Positions 1-7,037 are shown, counted from the first letter of the stretch. The stretch is 13,327 nucleotides of DNA from Thiotrichaceae bacterium (GCA_026992705.1 JALWYT010000269.1:1-13327), one strand, 5' to 3'. Notes: a model not told the origin generated them from the sequence alone. Translations and numbers: made by a program.

Positions 1-37
1 CCAGATCAGGAACAGTAACTTCGATTAATTGGCTCAA
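1..37 (-). CDS. Lipoyl-domain protein, N-terminus only (E2 acyltransferase or lipoyl-bearing E3), runs off the left edge
   Basis: Only the first 12 codons are visible, reading MSQLIEVTVPDL. This is the characteristic opening of a biotinyl/lipoyl domain as found at the N-terminus of pyruvate dehydrogenase E2 (AceF) and of some dihydrolipoyl dehydrogenases that carry their own lipoyl domain. The start is a TTG codon at 37-35, chosen because a clear AGGAG Shine-Dalgarno sequence lies at 49-45 with a 7-base spacer and because the translated N-terminus fits the family. The protein would act in the cytoplasmic 2-oxo acid dehydrogenase complex. With so little sequence I cannot separate E2 from E3, and SucB-type proteins usually open differently. 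The call rests on an N-terminal match and start-site logic, not on a full domain. Confidence 0.6.
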   Translation of the reverse strand, partial: MSQLIEVTVPDL

Positions 38-68
38 GAGAGAACTCCTATTAAAATTTATTCCATGC

Positions 69-96
69 ATTGTACTACAAGCTCTAAGTACTACAA
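69..96 (-). promoter_or_regulatory. Candidate sigma70 promoter for the lipoyl-domain gene
   Basis: On the minus strand a TACAAT hexamer (74-69) lies 16 bases after TTGTAG (96-91), giving a plausible -10 and a weak -35. The -35 copy exists because of the 16-bp tandem duplication at 72-103. The distance to the TTG start at 37 is reasonable. This is a sequence-match prediction only. Confidence 0.35.
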
Positions 97-103
97 GCTC
101 TAA
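72..103. repeat. Perfect 16-bp tandem duplication
   Basis: The 16-mer GTACTACAAGCTCTAA occurs twice back to back, at 72-87 and 88-103, without a mismatch. It lies in the leader region of the lipoyl-domain gene and overlaps the candidate promoter there. It looks like a recent slippage duplication. Confidence 0.9.
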
Positions 104-192
104 TCAGGGCTTGATTTTAAGTGTATTCGATTCATCTTTGAAATTGGTATTATCATCGATATGTTTAAATTTATGACTCATAGATAATGAGC

Positions 193-220
193 TAAATAGA
201 CCATGATACGGTCTTATTTA
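193..220 (-). terminator. Hairpin just after ispH, possible terminator
   Basis: The sequence TAAATAGACC (193-202) can pair with GGTCTTATTTA (210-220) through one bulged base, leaving a 7-base loop. It begins directly after the ispH stop codon. There is no clean T-run on the minus-strand side, so factor-independent termination is only a possibility; the hairpin may instead protect the 3' end. Confidence 0.4.
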
Positions 221-221
221 C

Positions 222-1154
222 TCATCTCAGTGCTTTAGGTAATACAAAAGAGATATCTTCCTTAATACCGTGAGTATCACTTAGAATAGTTGCTCCTAGT
301 GACTTTAGGTGTTCAGTGACCTCATTAACTAATATTTCTGGGGCAGAGGCTCCTGCGGTTAGTCCAATATTAGGTTTGTTGATTAGCCATTCTTCTTGAA
401 TATCATCGGCTGTATCAATCAAATAGGCGGGAGTGCCACGTTTTTCAGCAATTTCTTTGAGTCGGTTAGAGTTAGAGCTATTGGGTGAGCCGACAACTAA
501 TATTAAATCACATTGGTCAGATAAGTCTTTTAAAGCATCTTGCCGATTTTGCGTGGCATAGCAAATATCATCTTTTTTAGGTCCGATAATTTTAGGGAAT
601 TTTTTACGCAAGGCGTCTATAACCACATAAGTATCATCAACGGAGAGTGTGGTTTGTGTAACAAAAGCAACTTTATCGGGGTTATTTAATTGCAAGGCTT
701 CTACTTCTTCAACAGAATCTACACGATAGATTTTGCCGCCATGTTGAGTGCTGTATTGCCCCATTGTGCCAATAACTTCAGGGTGTCCTTTATGCCCAAT
801 TAAAATCGTTTCACGACCTTCCTTACTATAGCGAGCAACTTCTAAATGGACTTTTGTTACTAAAGGGCAAGTGGCATCAAAAACATGCAAGCCTCGTCGC
901 TTAGCTTCATTTTGTACCTCAAGTGATACGCCATGGGCACTAAAAATCACTGTTGCATCATCAGGTACGTCGTCTAATTCTTGAACAAAAATAGCTCCTT
1001 TCTCACGTAAATCATTGACTACATAACGGTTATGTACGACTTCATGCCGAACATAAATGGGTGTGCCTAAAACTTCAATCGCACGGTTTACTATTTCAAT
1101 AGCACGGTCAACACCAGCACAAAAGCCGCGAGGATTAGCGAGAGTTACTTGCAT
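222..1154 (-). CDS. ispH: 4-hydroxy-3-methylbut-2-enyl diphosphate reductase
   Basis: IspH (LytB) carries out the last step of the MEP isoprenoid pathway: reductive dehydration of HMBPP to IPP and DMAPP by a cytoplasmic [4Fe-4S] enzyme. The 310-aa length is normal for the family. The opening MQVTLANPRGFCAGVDRAI is the family signature. The three cluster cysteines are visible as C12, C96 (in DATCPLV) and C198 (in DICYATQNRQ). Diphosphate-binding residues are also present: H41 (HNRYVV), H74 (SAHGVS), H124 and E126 (HKGHPEV), and the SPNSSNSNRL segment. The start at 1154 has no strong Shine-Dalgarno but matches the family N-terminus. It lies 59 bases downstream of the 194-aa gene on the same strand, so the two are probably cotranscribed. 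Nothing looks broken. Confidence 0.97.
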   Translation of the reverse strand: MQVTLANPRGFCAGVDRAIEIVNRAIEVLGTPIYVRHEVVHNRYVVNDLREKGAIFVQELDDVPDDATVIFSAHGVSLEVQNEAKRRGLHVFDATCPLVTKVHLEVARYSKEGRETILIGHKGHPEVIGTMGQYSTQHGGKIYRVDSVEEVEALQLNNPDKVAFVTQTTLSVDDTYVVIDALRKKFPKIIGPKKDDICYATQNRQDALKDLSDQCDLILVVGSPNSSNSNRLKEIAEKRGTPAYLIDTADDIQEEWLINKPNIGLTAGASAPEILVNEVTEHLKSLGATILSDTHGIKEDISFVLPKALR

Positions 1155-1213
1155 AATGACAGTTCTTTACCTTGTTAATGATAGAGGGAGAAATATATCA
1201 GATTGAGTATTTG

Positions 1214-1798
1214 TCAACTTTCTTTTGTGATTTTTTCCATTAATCCCGTCTTAGTTAAGATTTTATGAAAATCTTCCATGATTTCAGGCGTTAGCACTTG
1301 CTGAATATAGTCTAATGCCCATTCGCGGTCTTTTGCTCCGAGTTCTCCGACGATATTCATGCCAAATTGTCGAGCCATTGAGAATCCCGGGGCTTGTTTT
1401 TCTTCGTCCCATTTGGTTTCCGCAAAGCCTTCCATGCGTTCGTTGAGGGTATTGATAAAAGGTGTGCGGTAGTCGCCTGGTCCTTCAAATCCACGAGCAT
1501 TTTCATGTACATGGTCTGATAATTTACGAGCAAAGGTTGAGACTAAAAAAGCTCGGTCGTCGTCGCTTACAGTTTCATAAAGTACACGATCTAGGCTATG
1601 AATTAGCAGGTACATGACTTCGCTAATAATGCGGACACGTTGCATTTGTGTTGTAACATCAAATCTTTCTTCTTCGATTTCCAACATCGCTTGCATGCCA
1701 ATTCGCCATGCATTAAAGGCTAAAACGCCGACAACTTCTTCTGCTGAGACTTCTCGACCTTCTTTGCTCCACTTTGTTTTTACGCGAACAATTCTCAA
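1214..1798 (-). CDS. Conserved protein of unknown function, upstream of ispH
   Basis: This is a 194-aa soluble protein with no signal peptide or membrane segment. I cannot assign a function. It looks mostly helical. Its conserved-looking blocks are a central segment with HSLDRVLYE, an FARKLSDHVHENARG stretch, and an acidic C-terminal half. No enzyme motif is obvious. The start is a TTG codon at 1798-1796: GGAG sits at 1809-1806 with a 7-base spacer, no in-frame ATG fits, and an upstream ATG at 1811 is in another frame. It precedes ispH by 59 bases on the same strand and probably shares its transcript. I have the impression of similar uncharacterised proteins in beta- and gammaproteobacteria, but that is memory, not a search. 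Confidence 0.8.
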   Translation of the reverse strand: MRIVRVKTKWSKEGREVSAEEVVGVLAFNAWRIGMQAMLEIEEERFDVTTQMQRVRIISEVMYLLIHSLDRVLYETVSDDDRAFLVSTFARKLSDHVHENARGFEGPGDYRTPFINTLNERMEGFAETKWDEEKQAPGFSMARQFGMNIVGELGAKDREWALDYIQQVLTPEIMEDFHKILTKTGLMEKITKES

Positions 1799-1896
1799 TT
1801 TGCTTCTCCATTATTTTCATCGTTGCATTGGATTACAGCTAACTACTCTGCCTTACATGTTTTTATATAAATCATGCTGAGTCGTGATGATTACAG

Positions 1897-1902
1897 TATA
1901 AT
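1897..1902 (+). promoter_or_regulatory. Perfect -10 hexamer, candidate promoter for the 347-aa gene
   Basis: TATAAT matches the sigma70 -10 consensus exactly and lies about 80 bases before the ATG at 1984. No convincing -35 is seen at the usual spacing. It sits in the 185-base divergent region (1799-1983) between the minus-strand pair and the plus-strand pair; I see no other feature there. Confidence 0.35.
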
Positions 1903-1983
1903 TTGAATGCTGACAAATGCGAATATCTCTTAACTCTATGTTGATTTTTGCTTTTCCATGCTTGGCAACATACACTGCAAACC

Positions 1984-3027
1984 ATGAAACAGAAATACGC
2001 AGATTTAATTCAAACCGTTCAACATAATTGCCATATTGCCGATGCTCGCCATGCGGGGGATTACACCTTATGCGTGTATTTATTAAAAATGCGAGAGTTT
2101 TACCGCTGGGAACAGGGCTATGATTATCAGAAATTATTGACTAATGACGATGTGGGCGATTGGTTAGTTGAGCGTGAAGGCTTGTGGGATGACTTAGAAG
2201 AGCAGGATTTCAAACCGCTGACGATTGATGGCACGGAGTATGATCCTTTTGATAGTGAAGCGATTAATGCCGTGTTGGCGGATAAGGGCTTGGTTTATAG
2301 TGCAGGCTTGGGCAATCAATGTCGTCCTCATTTCTTTATCGGGGAGTTATCGCAATATATCTCGCAAGATGATTGTCATATTTGGGTGGCAGGCAAGGAA
2401 TACGCTAGGGATATGGCATCACCCGCCGCTATGCAGCAAGCGAATAAAATCTTTATTCGTTATGAATCTTTGCGTCAGACGCTTTGGGAAAAGATAGAGG
2501 AATGGCGTTGGGTAGGGCTTGATAGCCCATTAGGTCGAGCGATTAGCTATTATGATTTTGATAATAATAGCGAAGCCGCATTAAACGATATGACCGATAC
2601 CGAAATGCCAATGGTCATTGCTCACGAGCAGGGTGAGGTGATTGCAGAACAGCAGCTTGGCGAGCAGTGGCAAAAAATGCTATTGACTTTGCCTCGTTCC
2701 AAAGCAGAAATCATGTTACGAGCAGTCCGCGATCACTATGCTGATGCCTTAACCAGCTTGCCTAAATTAATTCAGGACAAGCACCCCGCATCCATTCATT
2801 TCTATTTTGGTAATCTATCGGCAATGCGAAAAAAACTTGCACCTAAATTATTGGCTAGCTATGAAACATGGCGAGAAAATGGAGATTTATCCGCCTTAGT
2901 GGATTTAATCCCCGAGTCGTTAGAGCATTGGAAAAAACTGGCAGAAAAGTCCCTACAACTTTACACAGATCAAGGAAAACAAGCGGTTGCTGATATAGAG
3001 TCGCTGCTTGAGCAGAACATATTATAG
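1984..3027 (+). CDS. Conserved hypothetical protein, possibly Sfum_1244 family
   Basis: This is a 347-aa soluble protein with no signal peptide. It opens MKQKYADLIQTVQHNCHIAD, and near residue 35 has a block CVYLLKMREFYRWE that I associate, from memory, with an uncharacterised family named Sfum_1244. No catalytic motif is evident and the function is unknown. The ATG at 1984 is preferred over an in-frame TTG at 1948, because the family-like sequence begins at MKQKYA and neither start has a Shine-Dalgarno. Only 9 bases separate its TAG from the next ATG, so it forms a tight operon with the 2OG-Fe(II) oxygenase and is likely functionally linked to it. The N-terminal boundary is uncertain by up to 12 residues. 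Confidence 0.8.
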   Translation: MKQKYADLIQTVQHNCHIADARHAGDYTLCVYLLKMREFYRWEQGYDYQKLLTNDDVGDWLVEREGLWDDLEEQDFKPLTIDGTEYDPFDSEAINAVLADKGLVYSAGLGNQCRPHFFIGELSQYISQDDCHIWVAGKEYARDMASPAAMQQANKIFIRYESLRQTLWEKIEEWRWVGLDSPLGRAISYYDFDNNSEAALNDMTDTEMPMVIAHEQGEVIAEQQLGEQWQKMLLTLPRSKAEIMLRAVRDHYADALTSLPKLIQDKHPASIHFYFGNLSAMRKKLAPKLLASYETWRENGDLSALVDLIPESLEHWKKLAEKSLQLYTDQGKQAVADIESLLEQNIL

Positions 3028-3036
3028 GATAGATGA

Positions 3037-3654
3037 ATGGATCCCTTTGAACTCCCCCGACAGCCTTTGCAAACCATCAAAGAAGTCAAAGCCGGCTCGT
3101 TTATCTTTGAGAAAAAACAAGCCTTGCCTGATTTTTTATGTGATGACATGGTGCAACGCTTTGAAGCAAATACGCAAGACCAGTATGCCGGCAAAGTTGG
3201 AGCAGCGATTAATGACTTCCAAGCCATGAAGAAAACCACCGATATTGTTGTGAGTGGCAAAGAGCATTGGAAAGATGTGGACAATAATTTATTCCGCTCA
3301 CTAGCAATGGCATTGAAGGAATTTCAAACCGCCTACCCTTATTTTCGTGAAATGAGCCGCTTCAAAGATATGGGCTACAACCTGCAACGCTATCGGGCAG
3401 GTGAGTATTATCATTGGCATGTCGATAATGATAATACCGCACTCGCTTCACGGCAGTTGGTTGCTCTATGGTATTTGAACGATGCCCCCGCAAAAGGTGG
3501 CGAGACGGAATTTATTCATCAAGGAATAAAAGTAAAGCCTGAAAAAGGAAAACTGGTGTTATTCCCACCGTTTTGGACGCATGAGCATCGAGCTAATATC
3601 GTGGAAGAAGGGGTTAAATATATTGCAACCACATGGATTACGTTTAGAGATTAA
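3037..3654 (+). CDS. 2OG-Fe(II) oxygenase, prolyl 4-hydroxylase-like
   Basis: This 205-aa protein fits the Fe(II)/2-oxoglutarate dioxygenase fold of the prolyl 4-hydroxylase alpha-subunit-like (P4Hc) class. The iron ligands are H128 and D130 in YYHWHVDNDN and H184 in THEHRAN. G192 and K194 follow the distal His at the +8 and +10 spacing seen in P4H, so K194 is the expected 2-oxoglutarate anchor. The GGETEF block near 154 is also typical. It would hydroxylate an unidentified peptide or small molecule in the cytoplasm; no signal peptide is present. AGGAT just before the ATG serves as the ribosome binding site. It is cotranscribed with the 347-aa gene 9 bases upstream and overlaps the convergent 106-aa gene by 4 bases. 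The fold call is firm; the substrate is unknown. Confidence 0.88.
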   Translation: MDPFELPRQPLQTIKEVKAGSFIFEKKQALPDFLCDDMVQRFEANTQDQYAGKVGAAINDFQAMKKTTDIVVSGKEHWKDVDNNLFRSLAMALKEFQTAYPYFREMSRFKDMGYNLQRYRAGEYYHWHVDNDNTALASRQLVALWYLNDAPAKGGETEFIHQGIKVKPEKGKLVLFPPFWTHEHRANIVEEGVKYIATTWITFRD

Positions 3655-3971
3655 ACAATAATTTCATGCTCGCTCATATCACCTGATAGATCAAGTTGAA
3701 TGCCTTTTACATTAGGAATGCGGTTAAGAATATAAGCTGCCATGAGTGTTGCAGTCTTATCATTTCTGGTTTCCAATGCTGTTAGAATGTGGTCTGACGC
3801 GATTTGACATTTTTGGTATAAGTCTGGTTTTTCCACCCATTTATGGCTCATTTGATAACCCCTGTCCATATCCCTATCCATCATGTCAAAATAATCACTA
3901 GCATCGGTGATGATATTATCTGGTACTTTGATTGCGTCTTCGTGACCATCAATAAACACTTTTAGTATCAT
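3651..3971 (-). CDS. Small conserved hypothetical protein
   Basis: This is a 106-aa cytoplasmic protein of unknown function. Its N-terminal strand-like segment (MILKVFIDGHEDAIKVPDN) is followed by a helical part with the block RGYQMSHKWVEKPD and an IASDHILTALETRND stretch. The start at 3971 is well supported: AAGGA lies 7 bases upstream on the minus strand. Its stop overlaps the stop of the convergent oxygenase by 4 bases. It is divergent from the PiuC-like gene, with 82 bases between starts. I believe similar short proteins with a GYQMS-like block exist in other proteobacteria, but cannot name a family. Confidence 0.75.
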   Translation of the reverse strand: MILKVFIDGHEDAIKVPDNIITDASDYFDMMDRDMDRGYQMSHKWVEKPDLYQKCQIASDHILTALETRNDKTATLMAAYILNRIPNVKGIQLDLSGDMSEHEIIV

Positions 3972-3985
3972 GATGTATTCCTTTT

Positions 3986-4012
3986 AGCCCTATATCTCAA
4001 AATATATAGGCT
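3986..4012. promoter_or_regulatory. Inverted repeat in a divergent promoter region
   Basis: AGCC(C)TATAT at 3986-3995 is mirrored by ATATATAGGCT up to 4012, with one bulged base. It lies midway between the divergent starts of the 106-aa gene and the PiuC-like gene, where an operator would sit. It does not match a Fur box, and I cannot name the regulator. Confidence 0.3.
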
Positions 4013-4053
4013 ACTTAAATCTATGTTAAAAGCAAGAACAATGAAGGTTGATA

Positions 4054-4728
4054 ATGTTATTACTTATTAAAAATGTATTAGATGCTCATCGCTTAGAAAC
4101 AGTTAGAATGCTATTAAAAGATGCTGAATTTGTTGACGGAAGATTATCTGCAGGTAAAGAAGCCAGTCGAGTAAAAAATAATTTAGAATTATCTCCACAA
4201 AGTCAGTTAAATCAGCAGCTTAATCAAATTGTTATGACTGCACTGGTGCAGAATAAAGAGTATCAAGCTGCAGTTTTACCTCTAAAAGTTGCGACTGCTT
4301 TTTATGCTCGCTATACAAAAGGTATGACTTATGGTTTTCATGTTGATGACCCGATTATGGGACCAATGAACGCACGTTACCGTACTGATGTATCGACTAC
4401 GGTTTTTCTAAATAGCAAAGATAATTATGAGGGGGGCGAACTGGTTATTCGTACTCCTTATGGAAAGCAAACATTCAAACCTGATGTAGGTGAAGCGATT
4501 ATATATCCCTCAGGCAGTTGGCACCAAGTTGCTGAAGTTACTAAAGGCGAACGCTTAGTTGCTGTTACCTGGGCACAAAGCATAATAAAGGATCCTAAGC
4601 AACGTGAGTTACTTTATGAGCTTGGCAAAGCACGTGATAAACTGATTAAAAAGCAACCTAATTCAAAAGAAACCAGGATAATTAGTACAACATATATTAA
4701 TCTTCTACGCATGTGGAGTGAACTTTAA
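4054..4728 (+). CDS. piuC: PKHD-type Fe(II)/2-oxoglutarate hydroxylase, PiuC/YbiX family
   Basis: This 224-aa protein has the length and layout of PiuC/YbiX. These are Fe(II)- and 2-oxoglutarate-dependent hydroxylases usually found beside TonB-dependent iron receptors. The opening MLLLIKNVLD, the DGR-SAG-RVKNN blocks (residues 28-43), the iron ligands H96 and D98 in GFHVDDP, the distal H157 in YPSGSWHQV, and R167 ten residues after it are all present. YEGGEL (125-130) is another family block. The ATG at 4054 is preferred over an in-frame TTG at 4048, because GAAGG ends 6 bases before the ATG and family members start here. It converges on the copper receptor, only 42 bases away. The natural substrate of the family is not established to my knowledge. 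Confidence 0.93.
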   Translation: MLLLIKNVLDAHRLETVRMLLKDAEFVDGRLSAGKEASRVKNNLELSPQSQLNQQLNQIVMTALVQNKEYQAAVLPLKVATAFYARYTKGMTYGFHVDDPIMGPMNARYRTDVSTTVFLNSKDNYEGGELVIRTPYGKQTFKPDVGEAIIYPSGSWHQVAEVTKGERLVAVTWAQSIIKDPKQRELLYELGKARDKLIKKQPNSKETRIISTTYINLLRMWSEL

Positions 4729-4770
4729 AGCTCTTTAGATTATCTCCAAAGTCTCTTTATACGGTGATAC

Positions 4771-6828
4771 TTAAAATTCTGTGATTAACTTCAACCAAGC
4801 TGTTCTGCCCGCCTCATTAACCCTCGTTGCATTATTATCAAGTAGGTTTGAGCGGTTAATGTGGTTGGCGTAGTTTTTATTGAATAGATTGTCGATGCCG
4901 TAGCGTAGTTTGAGGGATTTATTGAGTTTGGCATTGCCGTAAAAATCAACAACAGCATAGCCTGCACTTTCGCCGACTTCTTGTTTGCTTAGCGTATCGA
5001 CTCTACTTTGTTTGGCGGCAAAGCGGAGGCGTGTACCGATGCCCCATTTTGATTGCTTATAGTCGAGCTGTACGTTGCCATTGAGAGGCGGAGTTTGGGC
5101 AATCGGGCGTTTATCGCTGATATTACTTGCGTGGACAGTCGCTAAGCTAGTGCTTAAATCGAGTTTGTTGTTTAGCTTGATTTTGGCTTCGGCTTCTAGC
5201 CCGTAGAGCTCAGCATCAATATTGCGATAAATATCGGCATTATCTGAGCGTAAAACTCCTGCTTGCCCGCGTGCTCCATCGCGTAAAATATAATCATTCA
5301 CCTTATCAAAATAAACGCTCGCATTGGCGGAATATTTATCTGTAACTTTGGTAATACCCACATCCAATTGATTATGCTTTTCAGGCTTTACATCAGGGTT
5401 GCCAACCCAACGTTGTGTTGCATCAGCAAGCCATTTATTGATACCCCGCTCAGTTGCATCAGCCGTACGTACGGTATGACTTAAACCTGTAAAAATTTGA
5501 GTATCTGGGCTTATTTGCTTTTCATACCGCAGCATTGCCGCAATATTATTCTCAGTCTTATTGTGTGCCGTCGTTCCATAATAAGCTTGGTAAGATTGAT
5601 TAGCTGTTCGCCCCGTCAATTGAGATGCCGTATTCGCCTTGCCATAATTAACATCCACTTTATCCAACCGAATCCCATACTTTAGTGTTTGTTTCTTGCC
5701 TAATTTGCTCGTCGCCTCAGCAAATACTCCTGTTTGCTTAATACGAATATCCGGCCACATTAACGATACAGAACGAGCGGTGCCTGTGTTCATATTATTA
5801 AGCACAGCATTGCGAGTATTCTTTTGTAAATCAATACCATACTCAATTTGTGTATTATTGATGCTGGATTTCAAGCTTAAACGCCCGCCTGTAGTTAATG
5901 AGGTCGTTGGCGTTTGCATTTTTTTGCTCGGATTAAATGCCCTTAAACTAAAATTATCCATTAAGTGATCAATATCACTGCGGTAAAGCTCAAATTTCAC
6001 CTCATCAACACCATCGCTATTAGGTCTATCTAAATAACGCAAGCGGGTGATATTGCCTTTTTCTTCAGGGCTATCCATGCCTGCTCCGGGGTAAAGAGCA
6101 TCTGTAAAATGATTGTATTCATGGCTAAATTCCAACAGACGATCTGCGGTGGGCATAAAGCCGATAATCACACCTGCTTGTTGATGATTAAAGGCTGAGC
6201 GAACGTCTTTTCCATTGCCATCTTTATAGTTTTTAGCTTTTTTATCCTCTGCAATCCCGCGAATATAAGCCTTCTCGCTCGCAGCAACAATATCTGCATT
6301 AATATCATGCTGGATTTGATTGCTACTCCCCATAACACCGACTCGACCATGTACGCCCTTATCTTCTGCTAAGCTTCTAGTATCTCGCTCAAATAAAACC
6401 GTTCCCCCACTACCGCCACCGCCTTGTGTCAAGGTTTGCACGCCTTTTAATACGTTAACATTCTCATAAGTTTCTAATGCCGCCCAACTAGCTGGCGGAT
6501 CCATCCGATTTGGACAACCGCCATGCACATAGCTACCATCGAGCAAAATATTTAAACGAGTCTGTGATTGCCCACGAATAACAGGCTCAAGCCCGCGACC
6601 ACCAAAACGGCTAACTGACACCCCATTAATTTGTGCTAAAAACTCACCACCATCGGATGATGTCGCACGGCTACGATTATAGCTATCTGGTTCGGCTTTA
6701 TTAGGGTTGATGTCAATACTATCTTCAACAAGGATACTATCTAATGTATCCGCAACAACACCGTCTGCAATGCCAAATAAACTCACTAAAGAGACCGATA
6801 AAATAGGCAATAAAAATTGGTTTCTCAT
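4771..6828 (-). CDS. oprC: TonB-dependent copper receptor, OprC/NosA type
   Basis: This 685-aa outer-membrane receptor imports copper using TonB energy. A signal peptide is visible (cut probably after VVA, residue 26). The plug domain follows (about 60-150), with SRFGGRGLEPVIRGQSQ and the hallmark HGGCPNRMDPP. The barrel ends in the aromatic F685 expected of outer-membrane proteins. OprC-type copper coordination uses a CxxxM plus HxM arrangement; here C105/M109 give CxxxM and H288/M290 (DHLMDN) give HxM, so the site looks intact. M251 in GAGMDSP is a further candidate ligand. The ATG at 6828 is chosen over an in-frame TTG at 6843, because AGGAG lies 7 bases upstream of it. That ribosome binding site is predicted to be sequestered in a hairpin. 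It is divergent from the beta-barrel/repeat-protein unit and convergent with piuC. Confidence 0.93.
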   Translation of the reverse strand: MRNQFLLPILSVSLVSLFGIADGVVADTLDSILVEDSIDINPNKAEPDSYNRSRATSSDGGEFLAQINGVSVSRFGGRGLEPVIRGQSQTRLNILLDGSYVHGGCPNRMDPPASWAALETYENVNVLKGVQTLTQGGGGSGGTVLFERDTRSLAEDKGVHGRVGVMGSSNQIQHDINADIVAASEKAYIRGIAEDKKAKNYKDGNGKDVRSAFNHQQAGVIIGFMPTADRLLEFSHEYNHFTDALYPGAGMDSPEEKGNITRLRYLDRPNSDGVDEVKFELYRSDIDHLMDNFSLRAFNPSKKMQTPTTSLTTGGRLSLKSSINNTQIEYGIDLQKNTRNAVLNNMNTGTARSVSLMWPDIRIKQTGVFAEATSKLGKKQTLKYGIRLDKVDVNYGKANTASQLTGRTANQSYQAYYGTTAHNKTENNIAAMLRYEKQISPDTQIFTGLSHTVRTADATERGINKWLADATQRWVGNPDVKPEKHNQLDVGITKVTDKYSANASVYFDKVNDYILRDGARGQAGVLRSDNADIYRNIDAELYGLEAEAKIKLNNKLDLSTSLATVHASNISDKRPIAQTPPLNGNVQLDYKQSKWGIGTRLRFAAKQSRVDTLSKQEVGESAGYAVVDFYGNAKLNKSLKLRYGIDNLFNKNYANHINRSNLLDNNATRVNEAGRTAWLKLITEF

Positions 6829-6880
6829 TATTTTTCTCCTCAAATAATGCTCGTAAAGGCATTTTAGGAGAAAAGCATTA
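6829..6880 (-). promoter_or_regulatory. Leader hairpin sequestering the receptor's Shine-Dalgarno, with a competing fold
   Basis: In the receptor mRNA, UUUUCUCCU (plus-strand 6874-6866) is perfectly complementary to AGGAGAAAA (6840-6832), which contains the Shine-Dalgarno. Inside this 9-bp stem an AAUGC (6863-6859) pairs with GCAUU (6850-6846) around an 8-base loop, so the two stems stack into one hairpin ending 3 bases before the ATG. A further UAAUGC (6880-6875) can instead pair with GCAUUA (6850-6845); that stem would loop out the anti-Shine-Dalgarno and free the start. The pairing is read directly from the sequence. A regulatory role (thermometer, metal- or protein-responsive) is inference. 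Confidence 0.6.
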
Positions 6881-6926
6881 GAACGATTATCTATTTGATT
6901 TATATTGGGTTATATCGCTATGAGAT

Positions 6927-6942
6927 TGTGTGACATGACACA
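6927..6942. promoter_or_regulatory. TGTGT-N6-ACACA inverted repeat, candidate operator
   Basis: Perfect 5-bp arms flank GACATG in the 209-base divergent region between the copper receptor and the beta-barrel gene. It also contains the direct repeat TGACATGACA, a layout used by response regulators. The regulator cannot be named from sequence. Confidence 0.35.
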
Positions 6943-6957
6943 GATTTACAAAAACCT

Positions 6958-6976
6958 GAAAATTATTTTCATAATC
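6958..6976. promoter_or_regulatory. Fur-box-like sequence
   Basis: The 19 bases GAAAATTATTTTCATAATC match 14 of 19 positions of the classical Fur box GATAATGATAATCATTATC. It lies between two divergent outer-membrane protein genes, 130 bases from the receptor start and 62 bases from the barrel start. In AT-rich DNA such a match can arise by chance, so this is only a candidate for iron control of one or both genes. Confidence 0.4.
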
Positions 6977-7037
6977 AAACCTTAAGGTTCACGTTATAAA
7001 CTAATCAATATAAGCAGTAATTTAAACGGTATATATA

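Noticed and set aside
1614..1880. Plus-strand 88-codon open frame
   Set aside because: It lies antisense to the 194-aa gene, which has a good ribosome binding site; the product is low-complexity and lacks a start signal.
4048..4053. TTG start two codons before the PiuC ATG
   Set aside because: The ATG at 4054 has a well-placed GAAGG, and family proteins start at that point.
4431..4436. Run of six G in the PiuC gene as a slippage site
   Set aside because: Six bases is short for phase variation, and the codons encode the conserved GG of YEGGEL, which explains the run.
5696..5968. Plus-strand open frame inside the copper receptor
   Set aside because: Antisense shadow of an intact receptor gene without coding evidence of its own.
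6829..6843. TTG start extending the copper receptor by five residues
   Set aside because: The extension would run through the AGGAG Shine-Dalgarno itself and would add charged residues before a normal signal peptide.
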